From Actimicrobium sp035984655 (GTDB lineage Bacteria > Pseudomonadota > Gammaproteobacteria > Burkholderiales > Burkholderiaceae_D), in assembly GCF_035984655.1 (NCBI RefSeq), contig NZ_JAXCHT010000007.1:87066-151065 (forward strand): DNA of 64,000 nucleotides, given 5' to 3'. A program made the translations under genes and the position numbers. Below the pieces are notes generated by a model. It worked only from the letters and a program-made list of their open reading frames with translations, ran no database searches and was not told the origin of the DNA. Shown piece by piece: positions 1 through 8,693 of this stretch. Every line of letters starts with the position of its first letter. The first letter of the stretch is position 1.

Positions 1-342
1 GAGCAGAAGCTGAAAAAATCCGCCGAGGGCGGGCTGCCCGCGCTGGTTTTCGCCGCCAATCCCGACATCCTGGCGACGGTTGCCGCCTTGCCGCAAGCGC
101 CCTACTGTGTCGGCTTTGCCGCCGAGTCGGAGCAGCTGCTCAAATACGGCAAGGCCAAGCGGGCCGCAAAAAACATCCCGCTGTTGATCGGCAATATCGG
201 TCACCACACCTTCGGCATGGACGAGAACGAACTGGTGCTGTTCGATGCGGACGGTCAGATCCAGTTTCCGCACGCGCACAAGCAAACCCTGGCGCGCCAG
301 CTGATCACCGCCATCAGCGAGCGACTCGCTCCTGCTTCCTGA
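1..342 (+). CDS. coaBC: CoaBC C-terminal part (phosphopantothenoylcysteine synthetase/decarboxylase), 5' truncated by window edge
   Basis: The open frame enters from the left edge and encodes the last 113 residues of the bifunctional coenzyme A biosynthesis enzyme. CoaB ligates cysteine to 4'-phosphopantothenate and CoaC decarboxylates the product. Visible here is the end of the CoaB ligase domain, with the characteristic YCVGFAAES stretch, a K-x-GKAKRAAKN-like basic segment and the NELVLFDADG strand. The gene lies 21 bp upstream of dut, the common proteobacterial order, which supports the assignment. The CoaC half and the start codon lie outside the window. Confidence 0.9.
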   Translation, partial: EQKLKKSAEGGLPALVFAANPDILATVAALPQAPYCVGFAAESEQLLKYGKAKRAAKNIPLLIGNIGHHTFGMDENELVLFDADGQIQFPHAHKQTLARQLITAISERLAPAS

Positions 343-363
343 CCTTTCACCGCGAACCTGCAC

Positions 364-819
364 ATGACTCCCAAAACCATCGATATCAAGATCCTCGACC
401 CGCGCATGCAGGAGCAGTTGCCCGTTTATGCCACCGCTGGCAGCGCCGGCCTGGACCTGCGCGCCTGTCTCGACGCACCGCTGACAATCCAGCCGGGCGA
501 GACACATCTGATCCCGACCGGACTGGCGATCCACATTGGCGACCCCGGTTACGCGGCCATGATCCTGCCGCGCAGCGGGCTGGGTCACAAGCACGGCATT
601 GTGCTGGGGAACTTGGTTGGCTTGATTGACTCGGACTATCAGGGACAATTGATGGTGTCGACATGGAACCGCGGTCAAACCGAATTCACACTCAATCCGA
701 TGGAACGACTTGCCCAGCTCGTCATCGTGCCGGTGATGCAGGTTGCCTTCCGCGTCGTTGACGATTTTGCGGGCAGCGAGCGCGGCGATGGCGGTTTTGG
801 CAGCACCGGAAAACAATAA
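364..819 (+). CDS. dut: dUTP diphosphatase (deoxyuridine triphosphatase)
   Basis: This is a 151-residue homotrimeric dUTPase. It hydrolyses dUTP to dUMP and pyrophosphate, which keeps uracil out of DNA and supplies dUMP for thymidylate synthesis. All conserved family motifs are visible: AGSAGLDLRA (motif 1, near residue 22), PRSGLGHKHGI (motif 2), GLIDSDYQGQL with the catalytic Asp (motif 3), and the C-terminal GDGGFGSTG flexible lid (motif 5). Length matches E. coli Dut. The ATG follows coaBC closely and the two are probably cotranscribed. Confidence 0.97.
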   Translation: MTPKTIDIKILDPRMQEQLPVYATAGSAGLDLRACLDAPLTIQPGETHLIPTGLAIHIGDPGYAAMILPRSGLGHKHGIVLGNLVGLIDSDYQGQLMVSTWNRGQTEFTLNPMERLAQLVIVPVMQVAFRVVDDFAGSERGDGGFGSTGKQ

Positions 820-828
820 GGAAAATCC

Positions 829-1923
829 ATGCAAGGTGTCGTTAAACGAAACAAACAACCGGTTCGGTCGCTTCTGGCGGTCAGCATGCTGGCCATGGTA
901 TTTGCCGGTTGCGCGACCCAGTCGCCAGCACCTGACAAGCAGTCGGAATCCACGTCGGCAGCAGACGCCGTCACCCCGGTCGTTACTGCCCCCAGTCCTG
1001 AAGACGAGGTATTGCGCCAACTGGTGACGTTGCAGGACAGACTGGACCGCGTTGCGGCGCCTTTGCTGGTCAACAATCCGGAGCTCTGCAAAGGCAATGC
1101 ACGCCGCTTGCTCGGGTTCACTGCCAAGACCAAATATTCGTACTCCGCCGAGCTGACCGTCGCCGCACAAAAACTGTTTCAACTGGATGAGCGGCTGAAG
1201 GTCACCGGCGTCCTGCCGGGCAGCGGCGCAGCGCGGGTTGGCGTTACGCCCGGCGACGGACTCGTCGCGGTGGATGACAAACCGCTGCCACAGGGACCCA
1301 ATGCGGAACGTCTGGCAGCGGCGATCTTGGCGCCGATGGTGAACGGCCGCAACAAGGTCAACCTGACCGTTCTGCGCAACGGCAAAACCGTCGTGCTCGA
1401 TGTGCCGTTGACATTGGCGTGTGCATTCCGCGTCGAACTGGGCAACAACGATACGGTCAACGCCTACGATGATGGCCATCGCGTGCTGATCACGCGCGGC
1501 ATGCTGAAGTTCGTCAAATCCGACGCCGAACTGAGCTATGTACTTGCACGCGAACTGGCCCACAATGCGCTCGCCCATCCGGTCCGCTTGCGCAGCGTCG
1601 CGACCAACGCCGGCGTCATCGACAACCTGATCAGGATCAAGCCTGATCTGGCAACGATGACCGGGACCGCTGGCATCAAGCCGTACTCCCAGGAAATCGA
1701 CGCTGCCGCGGACATGACCGCCCTGTACATGATTGCGCGTGCCGGCTATCCGATCGACGGCGTCAACGGATTCTGGCAACGCCTGGCGACGCAATATCCC
1801 GCGTCGGTGCTCAATGGCTATACCGCGCTGCATCCGTCGACCGCATTCCGTATCGCTGCAATCGACCGAACCGTGGCTGAGATCAAGTCCAAGCAAACCA
1901 ACGGAAAAACGCTGCTGCCATAA
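829..1923 (+). CDS. PDZ-containing lipoprotein of the M48 metallopeptidase fold with non-canonical zinc motifs
   Basis: The product is a 364-residue predicted lipoprotein. An N-terminal signal sequence ends in a lipobox, FAGC, with the lipidated Cys at residue 28. A PDZ-like segment (VLPGSGAARVGVTPGDGL, about residues 124-180) precedes an M48 peptidase-like domain. The usual HExxH zinc helix reads R241-E-L-A-H245, and the usual ExxAD third-ligand motif reads D291-A-A-A-D, so two expected ligands differ. It may be a pseudoprotease or use altered ligands; the fold assignment is good, activity is uncertain. It starts 9 bp after dut with a plausible AAGGA ribosome site, so it is probably in the same operon, and it ends just before a strong terminator. 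Confidence 0.75.
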   Translation: MQGVVKRNKQPVRSLLAVSMLAMVFAGCATQSPAPDKQSESTSAADAVTPVVTAPSPEDEVLRQLVTLQDRLDRVAAPLLVNNPELCKGNARRLLGFTAKTKYSYSAELTVAAQKLFQLDERLKVTGVLPGSGAARVGVTPGDGLVAVDDKPLPQGPNAERLAAAILAPMVNGRNKVNLTVLRNGKTVVLDVPLTLACAFRVELGNNDTVNAYDDGHRVLITRGMLKFVKSDAELSYVLARELAHNALAHPVRLRSVATNAGVIDNLIRIKPDLATMTGTAGIKPYSQEIDAAADMTALYMIARAGYPIDGVNGFWQRLATQYPASVLNGYTALHPSTAFRIAAIDRTVAEIKSKQTNGKTLLP

Positions 1924-1935
1924 TCATTTGCGCAA

Positions 1936-1976
1936 AAAAAAAGCCCGGGTCCTTCGCAGGAACCGGGCTTTTTTGC
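1936..1976. terminator. Bidirectional intrinsic terminator between the M48-like gene and clpA
   Basis: An A-tract is followed by an AGCCCGG stem with internal GTCC/GGAA pairing, a small loop, then CCGGGCT and a T-tract. The two flanking genes converge here, so the hairpin can serve both strands. Confidence 0.9.
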
Positions 1977-1987
1977 GTCACCGTCGT

Positions 1988-4288
1988 CTATTCGACTTCG
2001 AGTGTCTCTTGCGGCGAGCTTGGCGGGGCACTGTCGCCCTCGGTGAAATCGAGCTTGATCTGGTCTTTCTCGTCCAGATCAACCATCACCTTGCCGCCAT
2101 TGACGAGCTTGCCGAACAACAGCTCGTCAGCCAGCGCCTTGCGGATCATGTCCTGGATCAGGCGCGCCATCGGACGTGCACCCATCAGCGGGTCAAAGCC
2201 TTTTTTGCCGAGGAACTTGCGCAGATTCTCGGTGAAGATCGCTTCGACCTTCTTCTCGTGCAGCTGCTCTTCCAGCTGCATCAGGAACTTGTCGACCACG
2301 CGCAGAATGATTTCTTCGTTGAGTGCGCCAAAGCTGATGATCGAGTCGATCCGGTTGCGGAATTCAGGCGTAAACATCCGCTTGATATCGGCCATCTCGT
2401 CGCCGGCTTCCTTCTTGTCGGTGAACCCGATCGAACGCTTCTGCAGACTTTCCGCGCCGGCGTTGGTCGTCATGATGATGATCACATTGCGGAAATCCGC
2501 CTTGCGGCCATTGTTGTCGGTCAGCGTGCCGTGGTCCATCACCTGCAGCAGGATATTGAAGATGTCCGGATGGGCCTTTTCAATCTCGTCAAGCAGCAGC
2601 ACTGCATGCGGCTTCTTGGTGATCGCTTCGGTCAGCAAGCCGCCCTGATCGAATCCAACATAGCCCGGCGGCGCGCCAATCAACCGGCTCACTGCATGAC
2701 GCTCCATGTACTCCGACATATCGAAGCGGATCAGCTCGATCCCGAGGGTAAACGCCAATTGCTTGGCCACTTCGGTCTTGCCGACACCCGTCGGTCCGGA
2801 GAACAGGAACGAGCCAATCGGCTTGTCGGTCTTGCCGAGACCGGCGCGCGCCATCTTGATGGCCGAGGCCAACGCTTCGATTGCCGGCTCCTGCCCGAAC
2901 ACGACGTTCTTCAGATCGCGTTCGATCGTCTGCAGCTTGCTGCGATCGTCCTGATTGACCGATTGCGGTGGAATGCGCGCGATCTTCGCAATGATGTCTT
3001 CGATCTCGGCCTTGCCAATGGTCTTCTTCTGCTTCGACTTCGGCAGGATGCGTTGCGCCGCGCCAGCCTCGTCGATCACGTCAATCGCCTTGTCCGGCAA
3101 ATGACGGTCATTGATGAAGCGCGCCGCCAGTTCGGCAGCAGTGGTCAGCGCAGAGGCCGAATACTTGATGCCATGATGTTCTTCGAAGCGCGATTTCAGG
3201 CCGCGCAGAATCTGAACGGTTTGCTCGACGGTCGGCTCGTTGACATCGACTTTCTGAAACCGGCGTGACAGGGCATGGTCTTTTTCAAACACACCGCGGT
3301 ACTCGGTATACGTCGTGGCGCCGATGCATTTCAACTGACCGCTCGACAACGCAGGCTTGAGCAGATTCGAGGCATCCAGCGTCCCGCCGGAAGCCGCGCC
3401 GGCGCCGATGATGGTATGGATTTCATCGATGAACAGGATGCCGTTCGGGCTGTCCTTGAGCTGTTTGAGCACCGCTTTCAGACGCTGTTCGAAATCGCCC
3501 CGGTACTTGGTCCCGGCCAGCAGCGCGCCCATGTCGAGCGAATACACGACCGCATCCTGCAGGATTTCCGGCACGTCCTTTTGCGTAATGCGCCATGCCA
3601 GGCCCTCGGCAATCGCCGTCTTGCCGACGCCGGCTTCACCAACCAGCAGCGGATTGTTCTTGCGACGACGGCACAGGGTTTGCACCACACGCTCGAGCTC
3701 GGCTTCGCGACCGATCAGTGGATCGATCTTGCCTTCGGCGGCCAGCTTGTTGAGGTTCTGCGTAAACTGGTCTAGCGGACTTTCCTTTTGCTGACCTTCC
3801 ATCGGGGCTTCTTCGCCGCCCTCCGGTGCCTTTTGCGGATCGGCCTGCTGATCCTTACGCACACCGTGCGAGATGAAGTTTACGACGTCCAGACGCGTGA
3901 CGCCCTGCTGGTGCAGGTAGTACACCGCATGCGAATCCTTTTCGCCGAAGATCGCCACCAGCACGTTCGCGCCGGTGACTTCCTTCTTACCGTTCGAGGC
4001 GGACTGCACATGCATGATCGCGCGCTGAATCACCCGCTGGAATCCCAGCGTGGGTTGCGTATCGACCTCGCTGGCACCAGGCACGGTCGGCGTGTTGTCG
4101 GTGATGAAGTTGGTCAGCGTCTTGCGCAGATCTTCAACGTTCACCGCGCAGGCACGCAATACCTCTGCCGCGGACGGGTTATCCACCAGTGCCAGCAGCA
4201 AATGCTCAACCGTGATGAACTCGTGGCGCGCTTGCCGTGCTTCAACAAACGCCATATGTAGACTGACTTCCAGTTCCTGCGCAATCAT
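1988..4288 (-). CDS. clpA: ATP-dependent Clp protease ATP-binding subunit ClpA
   Basis: This is a 766-residue HSP100-type AAA+ unfoldase that forms a hexamer and feeds substrates to ClpP. The N-terminal domain begins MIAQELEVSLHMAF. The first AAA+ module has Walker A GEAGVGKT at residues 217-224 and Walker B GILFIDEIH. The second has GPTGVGKT near residue 500 and VLLLDEIEKAHPDI. The chosen ATG (4288) follows a GGAGGAAG ribosome site and overlaps the clpS stop as ATGA, so translation is probably coupled. A further in-frame start 18 bp upstream would lie inside clpS and is less likely. Length fits E. coli ClpA (758 residues). Confidence 0.97.
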   Translation of the reverse strand: MIAQELEVSLHMAFVEARQARHEFITVEHLLLALVDNPSAAEVLRACAVNVEDLRKTLTNFITDNTPTVPGASEVDTQPTLGFQRVIQRAIMHVQSASNGKKEVTGANVLVAIFGEKDSHAVYYLHQQGVTRLDVVNFISHGVRKDQQADPQKAPEGGEEAPMEGQQKESPLDQFTQNLNKLAAEGKIDPLIGREAELERVVQTLCRRRKNNPLLVGEAGVGKTAIAEGLAWRITQKDVPEILQDAVVYSLDMGALLAGTKYRGDFEQRLKAVLKQLKDSPNGILFIDEIHTIIGAGAASGGTLDASNLLKPALSSGQLKCIGATTYTEYRGVFEKDHALSRRFQKVDVNEPTVEQTVQILRGLKSRFEEHHGIKYSASALTTAAELAARFINDRHLPDKAIDVIDEAGAAQRILPKSKQKKTIGKAEIEDIIAKIARIPPQSVNQDDRSKLQTIERDLKNVVFGQEPAIEALASAIKMARAGLGKTDKPIGSFLFSGPTGVGKTEVAKQLAFTLGIELIRFDMSEYMERHAVSRLIGAPPGYVGFDQGGLLTEAITKKPHAVLLLDEIEKAHPDIFNILLQVMDHGTLTDNNGRKADFRNVIIIMTTNAGAESLQKRSIGFTDKKEAGDEMADIKRMFTPEFRNRIDSIISFGALNEEIILRVVDKFLMQLEEQLHEKKVEAIFTENLRKFLGKKGFDPLMGARPMARLIQDMIRKALADELLFGKLVNGGKVMVDLDEKDQIKLDFTEGDSAPPSSPQETLEVE

Positions 4289-4593
4289 GCTTCCTCCATC
4301 ACGCATTGCAGGGGGTGCCCTGCTTTTCTCGCGTGGGTTAAAACCAGCTCAACTTTTGTGGACGCAATATCCTTGGGGTACACGCCGCACATCCCTTTGC
4401 CATCTCGATGCACCATCAGCATGATCTGTGTGGCGGTCTCGCGATCCTTATTGAAATACTCCTGGATGATGGCCACGACAAATTCCATCGGGGTGTAATC
4501 ATCATTGAGCAAATACACGTGATACATCGGTGGCGGCTTGAGCTTTTGCTCTTGCCGAACCAGTACGGTACCGTTTTCATGCTTGGTTGCCAT
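4285..4593 (-). CDS. clpS: ATP-dependent Clp protease adaptor ClpS
   Basis: This 102-residue adaptor binds N-end-rule substrates and delivers them to the ClpA N-domain. The signature PPPMYHVYLLNDDYTPMEF is intact, and the conserved histidines that line the N-degron pocket are in place (MLMVHRDGKGMCGVYPKDIA). It is the first gene of a two-gene operon with clpA, overlapping it by 4 bp. The upstream gap is shared with the divergent cold-shock gene. Confidence 0.97.
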   Translation of the reverse strand: MATKHENGTVLVRQEQKLKPPPMYHVYLLNDDYTPMEFVVAIIQEYFNKDRETATQIMLMVHRDGKGMCGVYPKDIASTKVELVLTHARKAGHPLQCVMEEA

Positions 4594-4991
4594 GCGTCTG
4601 TCTAAATTCCTTCAACTTCTACTGCATTGTGATTCCGAAAACGGAGTGGCGACTGCCCTGCTTTGATATTACGCGCTTTCACGGTAGGACGCAGGTGGCG
4701 CTCTCACCTAAAAATTCAAGAGTGTTTTATTACCGCAACTAAAGTTAGCATCACGAATGCACCGTCCAATCCCGGTTTGTGCCCGGGCGCAAACCATATT
4801 CAAACATGCCGTCCGGGAGGGGGAAAAATCTTGACTTCTTTATTTTTTCCGAGAACAATGAACTTTATTGACGGATCAATCTGTTGAAGAACCGTCAATA
4901 TGAAGAGAGCAAGTTTTAAGAGGGGGCAGCATTACGCCAGGCTTCTTGCTTTTACGGCTCGTGTGATTATGCATACTAGAGAGACGCTTTT
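4594..4991. other. Intergenic region between divergent clpS and cold-shock gene
   Basis: About 400 bp without a credible gene. It must hold the clpS promoter (minus strand) and the promoter and long leader of the cold-shock gene (plus strand). A possible sigma-70 promoter is TTGACT at 4831-4836, then 17 bp, then AACAAT at 4854-4859. Just downstream is an 8-bp perfect inverted repeat, ATTGACGG (4867-4874) and CCGTCAAT (4892-4899). Several AT-rich stretches have no further recognisable signal. Confidence 0.5.
4831..4859 (+). promoter_or_regulatory. Candidate promoter of the cold-shock gene
   Basis: The -35 TTGACT matches consensus at 5 of 6 positions, and 17 bp later the -10 AACAAT matches at 4 of 6. 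Initiation near 4866 would give a leader of about 125 nt, in line with the long structured leaders of the CspA family. Other AT-rich -10 candidates exist closer to the gene. Confidence 0.35.
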
Positions 4992-5195
4992 ATGGCAACA
5001 GGTACAGTCAAGTGGTTTAACGACTCCAAGGGCTTCGGATTCATCACTCCGGATGACGGCGGCGAAGATTTGTTCGCACATTTTTCCGCTATCCAGATGA
5101 ATGGTTTCAAGACCCTGAAAGAAGGTCAAAAAGTACAGTTCGAAGTCACGCAGGGCCCTAAAGGCAAGCAAGCTTCAAACATTCAGGCTCCGTAA
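4992..5195 (+). CDS. Cold-shock domain protein (CspA family)
   Basis: This 67-residue single cold-shock domain protein binds single-stranded RNA and DNA and acts as an RNA chaperone. The start MATGTVKWFNDSKGFGFI carries RNP1 (KGFGFI), followed by RNP2-like DLFAHF and the terminal strand KGKQASNIQ. Size and sequence are typical of betaproteobacterial CspA/CspD-type proteins; which paralogue it is cannot be decided here. AGAGAGACG upstream may serve as a weak ribosome site. An intrinsic terminator follows about 25 bp after the stop. Confidence 0.95.
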   Translation: MATGTVKWFNDSKGFGFITPDDGGEDLFAHFSAIQMNGFKTLKEGQKVQFEVTQGPKGKQASNIQAP

Positions 5196-5219
5196 TTTTC
5201 GGATCAGGAAGCACACGGA

Positions 5220-5247
5220 AAAACCCCGCACTGCGGGGTTTTTTTTA
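5220..5247 (+). terminator. Terminator of the cold-shock gene
   Basis: An AAAACCCCGC stem, a three-base loop ACT, GCGGGG and then a run of eight T form a compact rho-independent terminator. Confidence 0.9.
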
Positions 5248-5303
5248 TGAGTGTGCTTGCCCCCGCCGTTTCTCAATCCCACTCACGCGACATCCTTCGT
5301 GCC

Positions 5304-6659
5304 ATGAATCTCAGGCAAAGAATCATTTTGTTCGCCGTCGTCCCGCTGATCATGGCGCTGGGGGCGATTGCTGCCGCCGTCTGGCATCAGGCGGCGCTGC
5401 TCGCACAACAACAACGCAGCTCCATCGAATCGGCCTATCTCAGCAGCAAGGAAGCCGAGCTGCGTCACTACGTCACGCTGGCGACGCGCTCGATCGAGGC
5501 CATCTACAACTCGGGGAGACAGGACACTGCGGCGCGTGACGAAGCAAAACGAATTCTGGCCAAGCTGGATTATGGCGACGATGGCTATTTCTTTGTGTAT
5601 GACATGGACGGCACCAATCTGGTCCACCCGCGCCAGCCAGAATTGGTAGGCCGCAATTTGTGGGAACTGCGTGACATCGAGGGCACCCCGACCATCCAGC
5701 GCCTGCTTTCGCGCGCCCGCCATGGCGGTGGGATCGAGCGCTATTTGTGGGAAAAACCGTCGACGCACAAGGTCGTCCCCAAACTCGGCTACGTCGTCAG
5801 CCTGCCGCGCTGGGGCTGGATGATGGGCACCGGCATCTATCTTGATGATGTCGATGCGGCCGTCAACAAGGTGGACGTGCAAATTTCACGCAACATTCGC
5901 AACACCATGCTGTGGATCTCCGCCATCGCGGTTGCCGGCGTGTTGCTGATCGCGCTGTCGGCTGTGGTATTCAATTTCACCGAGTACCGGGTTGCCGACG
6001 CCAAGCTGAAGGTACTGGCGCAGCGCGTGGTGCATTCGCAAGAGCAGGAGCGGGCGCGACTGTCGCGCGACCTGCATGATGGCATCAGCCAATGGCTGGT
6101 GTCGATCAAGTTACAGGTCGAATCCGGCATTGCCAAGCTGGCGGCGGCACCGGCACAGGCCGAGTCCGCGCGTCGCTCGTTCGATAACGCGGCGCGTCAA
6201 CTCAATGACGTGCTTGGCGAAGTACGACGCATCTCGCATGATCTGCGGCCGGCGCTGCTTGACGATCTTGGCCTGGCGGCTGCACTGGAGCACCTGACCC
6301 GCGAATTTTCCAATCACGCGCACTTGCCAGTGGAGTTTATCGAAGAAGGCGATTTTGAGAAGCTGTCGGAAGCGCGCAAGACAGTCCTGTTTCGTATCGC
6401 CCAGGAAGCACTGACGAACATCAAGCGACATGCGCGGGCCTCCCGTGTAAACTTGCGCCTGGTTGGCACTTCCGAAAAGATCCAGATGTTTATTTCAGAT
6501 GATGGCTGCGGCTTCGACCTGGCGCGAATTGCCGAAAGTCCCAAGCGCGGCATCGGGTTGCGCAACATGCAAGAGCGCATCGATGCCGTTGGCGGGACAT
6601 TGCAACTGTCGTCGTCTGCGGATGGCACCGGCCTCATTGCTACCGTACCGCATGGTTGA
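5304..6659 (+). CDS. Sensor histidine kinase with single Cache domain (NarL/DegS-type transmitter)
   Basis: The 451-residue membrane sensor has an N-terminal transmembrane helix (about residues 6-26), a periplasmic single Cache domain (YDMDGTNLVHPRQPELVGRN), and a second transmembrane helix near residue 200. The cytoplasmic transmitter is of the HisKA_3 type, with the phospho-acceptor His in RLSRDLHDGISQWL and an ATPase domain (SDDGCGFDL, KRGIGLRNMQERI). The ligand is unknown; such Cache domains often bind small organic acids. I prefer the ATG at 5304 because the earlier in-frame ATG at 5247 lies in the T-tract of the preceding terminator. The response regulator gene follows 6 bp downstream. 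Confidence 0.9.
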   Translation: MNLRQRIILFAVVPLIMALGAIAAAVWHQAALLAQQQRSSIESAYLSSKEAELRHYVTLATRSIEAIYNSGRQDTAARDEAKRILAKLDYGDDGYFFVYDMDGTNLVHPRQPELVGRNLWELRDIEGTPTIQRLLSRARHGGGIERYLWEKPSTHKVVPKLGYVVSLPRWGWMMGTGIYLDDVDAAVNKVDVQISRNIRNTMLWISAIAVAGVLLIALSAVVFNFTEYRVADAKLKVLAQRVVHSQEQERARLSRDLHDGISQWLVSIKLQVESGIAKLAAAPAQAESARRSFDNAARQLNDVLGEVRRISHDLRPALLDDLGLAAALEHLTREFSNHAHLPVEFIEEGDFEKLSEARKTVLFRIAQEALTNIKRHARASRVNLRLVGTSEKIQMFISDDGCGFDLARIAESPKRGIGLRNMQERIDAVGGTLQLSSSADGTGLIATVPHG

Positions 6660-6665
6660 TATCCA

Positions 6666-7295
6666 ATGAGCAAACCAGCAACCGTGCGCATCCTGCTTGT
6701 CGACGACCATCCGCTGGTGCGTGACGGCTTGCGTGCGCGGCTGGAAACCATCCCCCATTTCGAGATAACGGCAGAAGCCAGCGGCGCGCCAGATGCACTG
6801 CACCACGCAGCGAATCAGCCATTTGATCTTGCCTTGATGGACATCAATCTTGCCGGCATGAATGGCATCGAGCTCACCGCCCAGCTTCGTCGCAAGTACC
6901 CGTCGATTGCCGTGCTGATGCTGAGCATGCACGACAAGCCCGAGTACGTCATGCAGGCCATCGAGGCTGGCGCGCGTGGTTATGTGCTCAAGGACGCACC
7001 TGCCATCGACATCATTGCGGCGATCGACGCGGTCATGTCAGGCGAGGTCTACTTCAGCGCCGCCGTGGCGCGTCACATGGAATCTGAATCCCAGCAGATG
7101 TCGATACTGACGCCGCGCGAAAATGGCGTTCTGCTGTCCATCGCAACCGGAAAATCGAACAAGCACATTGCGCGGGAGCTGAACCTGAGTGTTCGTACCG
7201 TGGAAACCCATCGGCTCAACATCAAGCGCAAGCTTAGCATCGAAGGTCAGGCAGATTTGATTCGCTACGCCATTGCGCACCGCCAGTTGAAGTGA
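6666..7295 (+). CDS. Response regulator, NarL/LuxR family
   Basis: This 209-residue partner of the upstream kinase has an N-terminal receiver domain (LLVDDHPLVRDGL; phospho-acceptor Asp in LALMDINLAGMNG; switch Lys in YVLKDA). The C-terminal LuxR-type helix-turn-helix spans about residues 140-205 (LTPRE, GKSNKHIARELNLSVRTVET). Phosphorylation by the Cache kinase would activate DNA binding. Its targets cannot be told from the sequence, since no transport or catabolic gene is linked. It is cotranscribed with the kinase and followed by a terminator. Confidence 0.93.
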   Translation: MSKPATVRILLVDDHPLVRDGLRARLETIPHFEITAEASGAPDALHHAANQPFDLALMDINLAGMNGIELTAQLRRKYPSIAVLMLSMHDKPEYVMQAIEAGARGYVLKDAPAIDIIAAIDAVMSGEVYFSAAVARHMESESQQMSILTPRENGVLLSIATGKSNKHIARELNLSVRTVETHRLNIKRKLSIEGQADLIRYAIAHRQLK

Positions 7296-7302
7296 ACGCG
7301 CA

Positions 7303-7335
7303 ATGAAAAAAGCCAGTCGCTTGCGGGACTGGCTT
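7303..7335. terminator. Terminator between the response regulator and icd
   Basis: A GCCAGTC stem (7312-7318) and GACTGGC (7327-7333) are flanked by an A-run on the left and a short T-run on the right. The U-run is longer on the minus strand, so it works best for icd but may serve both convergent genes. Confidence 0.8.
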
Positions 7336-7372
7336 TGCATTGCGCCGACATTGCCGGCGCGGCGAATTGCAA

Positions 7373-8626
7373 TTACATGTTTTCGATCATCACGTCGCCG
7401 AAACCGGAACACGATACCTGGGTAGCGCCTTCCATCAGGCGCGCGAAATCGTACGTGACCTTCTTGGAGGCGATCGAATTTTGCATCGACGAGATGATCA
7501 GGTCGGCTGCCTCGAGCCAGCCCATGTGACGCAGCATCATCTCGGCCGACAGGATCAGCGAGCCCGGATTCACATAGTCCTTGCCGGCATACTTCGGTGC
7601 GGTGCCATGCGTGGCTTCGAACATCGCGATCGAATCCGACAGGTTGGCGCCCGGAGCAATCCCGATACCACCCACTTGTGCGGCCAGTGCATCGGAGATG
7701 TAATCGCCGTTCAGGTTCAACGTGGCGATCACGCTGTATTCGGCCGGGCGCAGCAGGATCTGCTGCAGGAACGCATCGGCAATCGAATCCTTGACCATGA
7801 TCTCGCGACCGGTCTTCGGATTCTTGAATTTGCACCATGGGCCACCGTCGATGAGCTCCGCACCGAATTCTTTTTGCGCCAGCGCATAGGCCCAGTCACG
7901 GAAGCCGCCTTCGGTGTACTTCATGATGTTGCCCTTGTGGACAATCGTCACTGAAGGCTTGTCATTGTCGATGGCGTACTGGATTGCCTTGCGCACCAGG
8001 CGCTCGGTGCCTTCGCGCGACACCGGCTTGATGCCGATGCCCGACGTTTCCGGAAAGCGGATTTTCTTGACGCCCATTTCATTGATCAGGAACGCGATCA
8101 GCTTCTTCGCGCCCTCGGAGCCTTCCTGCCACTCGATGCCGGCGTAGATGTCTTCCGAGTTCTCGCGGAAGATCACCATGTCGGTTTTTTCCGGCTCCCG
8201 CACTGGCGATGGCACGCCCTTGAAATAACGCACCGGACGCAAGCACACATACAGGTCGAGTTCCTGGCGCAGCGCCACGTTCAGCGAACGAATGCCGCCG
8301 CCAACCGGGGTGGTCAATGGTCCCTTGATCGAAACGACGAAATCCTTCAAGGCGTGGAGGGTTTCTTCCGGCAGCCAGACATCCGGGCCATACACGCGGG
8401 TCGATTTTTCACCAGCGAAAATTTCCATCCAGCTGATCTTGCGCTCGCCGCCATAGGCTTTTGCCACCGCTGCATCGATGACCTTGATCATGACCGGGCT
8501 GATATCAATTCCGGTGCCATCGCCTTCGATGTAAGGCACGATCGGATTGTTTGGTACATTCAACGAAAAATCGGCATTGACAGTGATTTTTTTGCCTTCA
8601 GCAGGCACTTTGATATGTTGATACAT
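7373..8626 (-). CDS. icd: NADP-dependent isocitrate dehydrogenase
   Basis: The 417-residue enzyme oxidatively decarboxylates isocitrate to 2-oxoglutarate with NADP+ in the TCA cycle. Substrate-loop residues are visible in FRENSEDIYAGIEW, whose Ser is the one phosphorylated by AceK in E. coli. Other matches are IVHKGNIMKYTEGGFRDW, NLNGDYISDALAAQVGGIG and the NADP-type HGTAPKYAGKDYVNPGS. Length equals E. coli Icd (416). The ATG at 8626 is preceded by TTGGAGACATCG; a 20-residue upstream extension is not conserved in the family as I know it. Upstream, at 8694-8714, lies a palindrome with a third half-site. Confidence 0.97.
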   Translation of the reverse strand: MYQHIKVPAEGKKITVNADFSLNVPNNPIVPYIEGDGTGIDISPVMIKVIDAAVAKAYGGERKISWMEIFAGEKSTRVYGPDVWLPEETLHALKDFVVSIKGPLTTPVGGGIRSLNVALRQELDLYVCLRPVRYFKGVPSPVREPEKTDMVIFRENSEDIYAGIEWQEGSEGAKKLIAFLINEMGVKKIRFPETSGIGIKPVSREGTERLVRKAIQYAIDNDKPSVTIVHKGNIMKYTEGGFRDWAYALAQKEFGAELIDGGPWCKFKNPKTGREIMVKDSIADAFLQQILLRPAEYSVIATLNLNGDYISDALAAQVGGIGIAPGANLSDSIAMFEATHGTAPKYAGKDYVNPGSLILSAEMMLRHMGWLEAADLIISSMQNSIASKKVTYDFARLMEGATQVSCSGFGDVMIENM

Positions 8627-8693
8627 CGATGTCTCCAATACGGGGCGAAAGAAGGTGAAACCAGATTGCGCAGCAGGGCAGCGCAAAATTCAA

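Noticed and set aside
1733..3268. A 511-codon plus-strand frame opposite clpA
   Set aside because: It is antisense to an intact ClpA frame with all motifs; long antisense frames are common in GC-rich DNA.
5247..5303. An earlier ATG for the Cache histidine kinase
   Set aside because: It falls in the T-tract of the cold-shock terminator and the extra 19 residues have no signal or membrane character.
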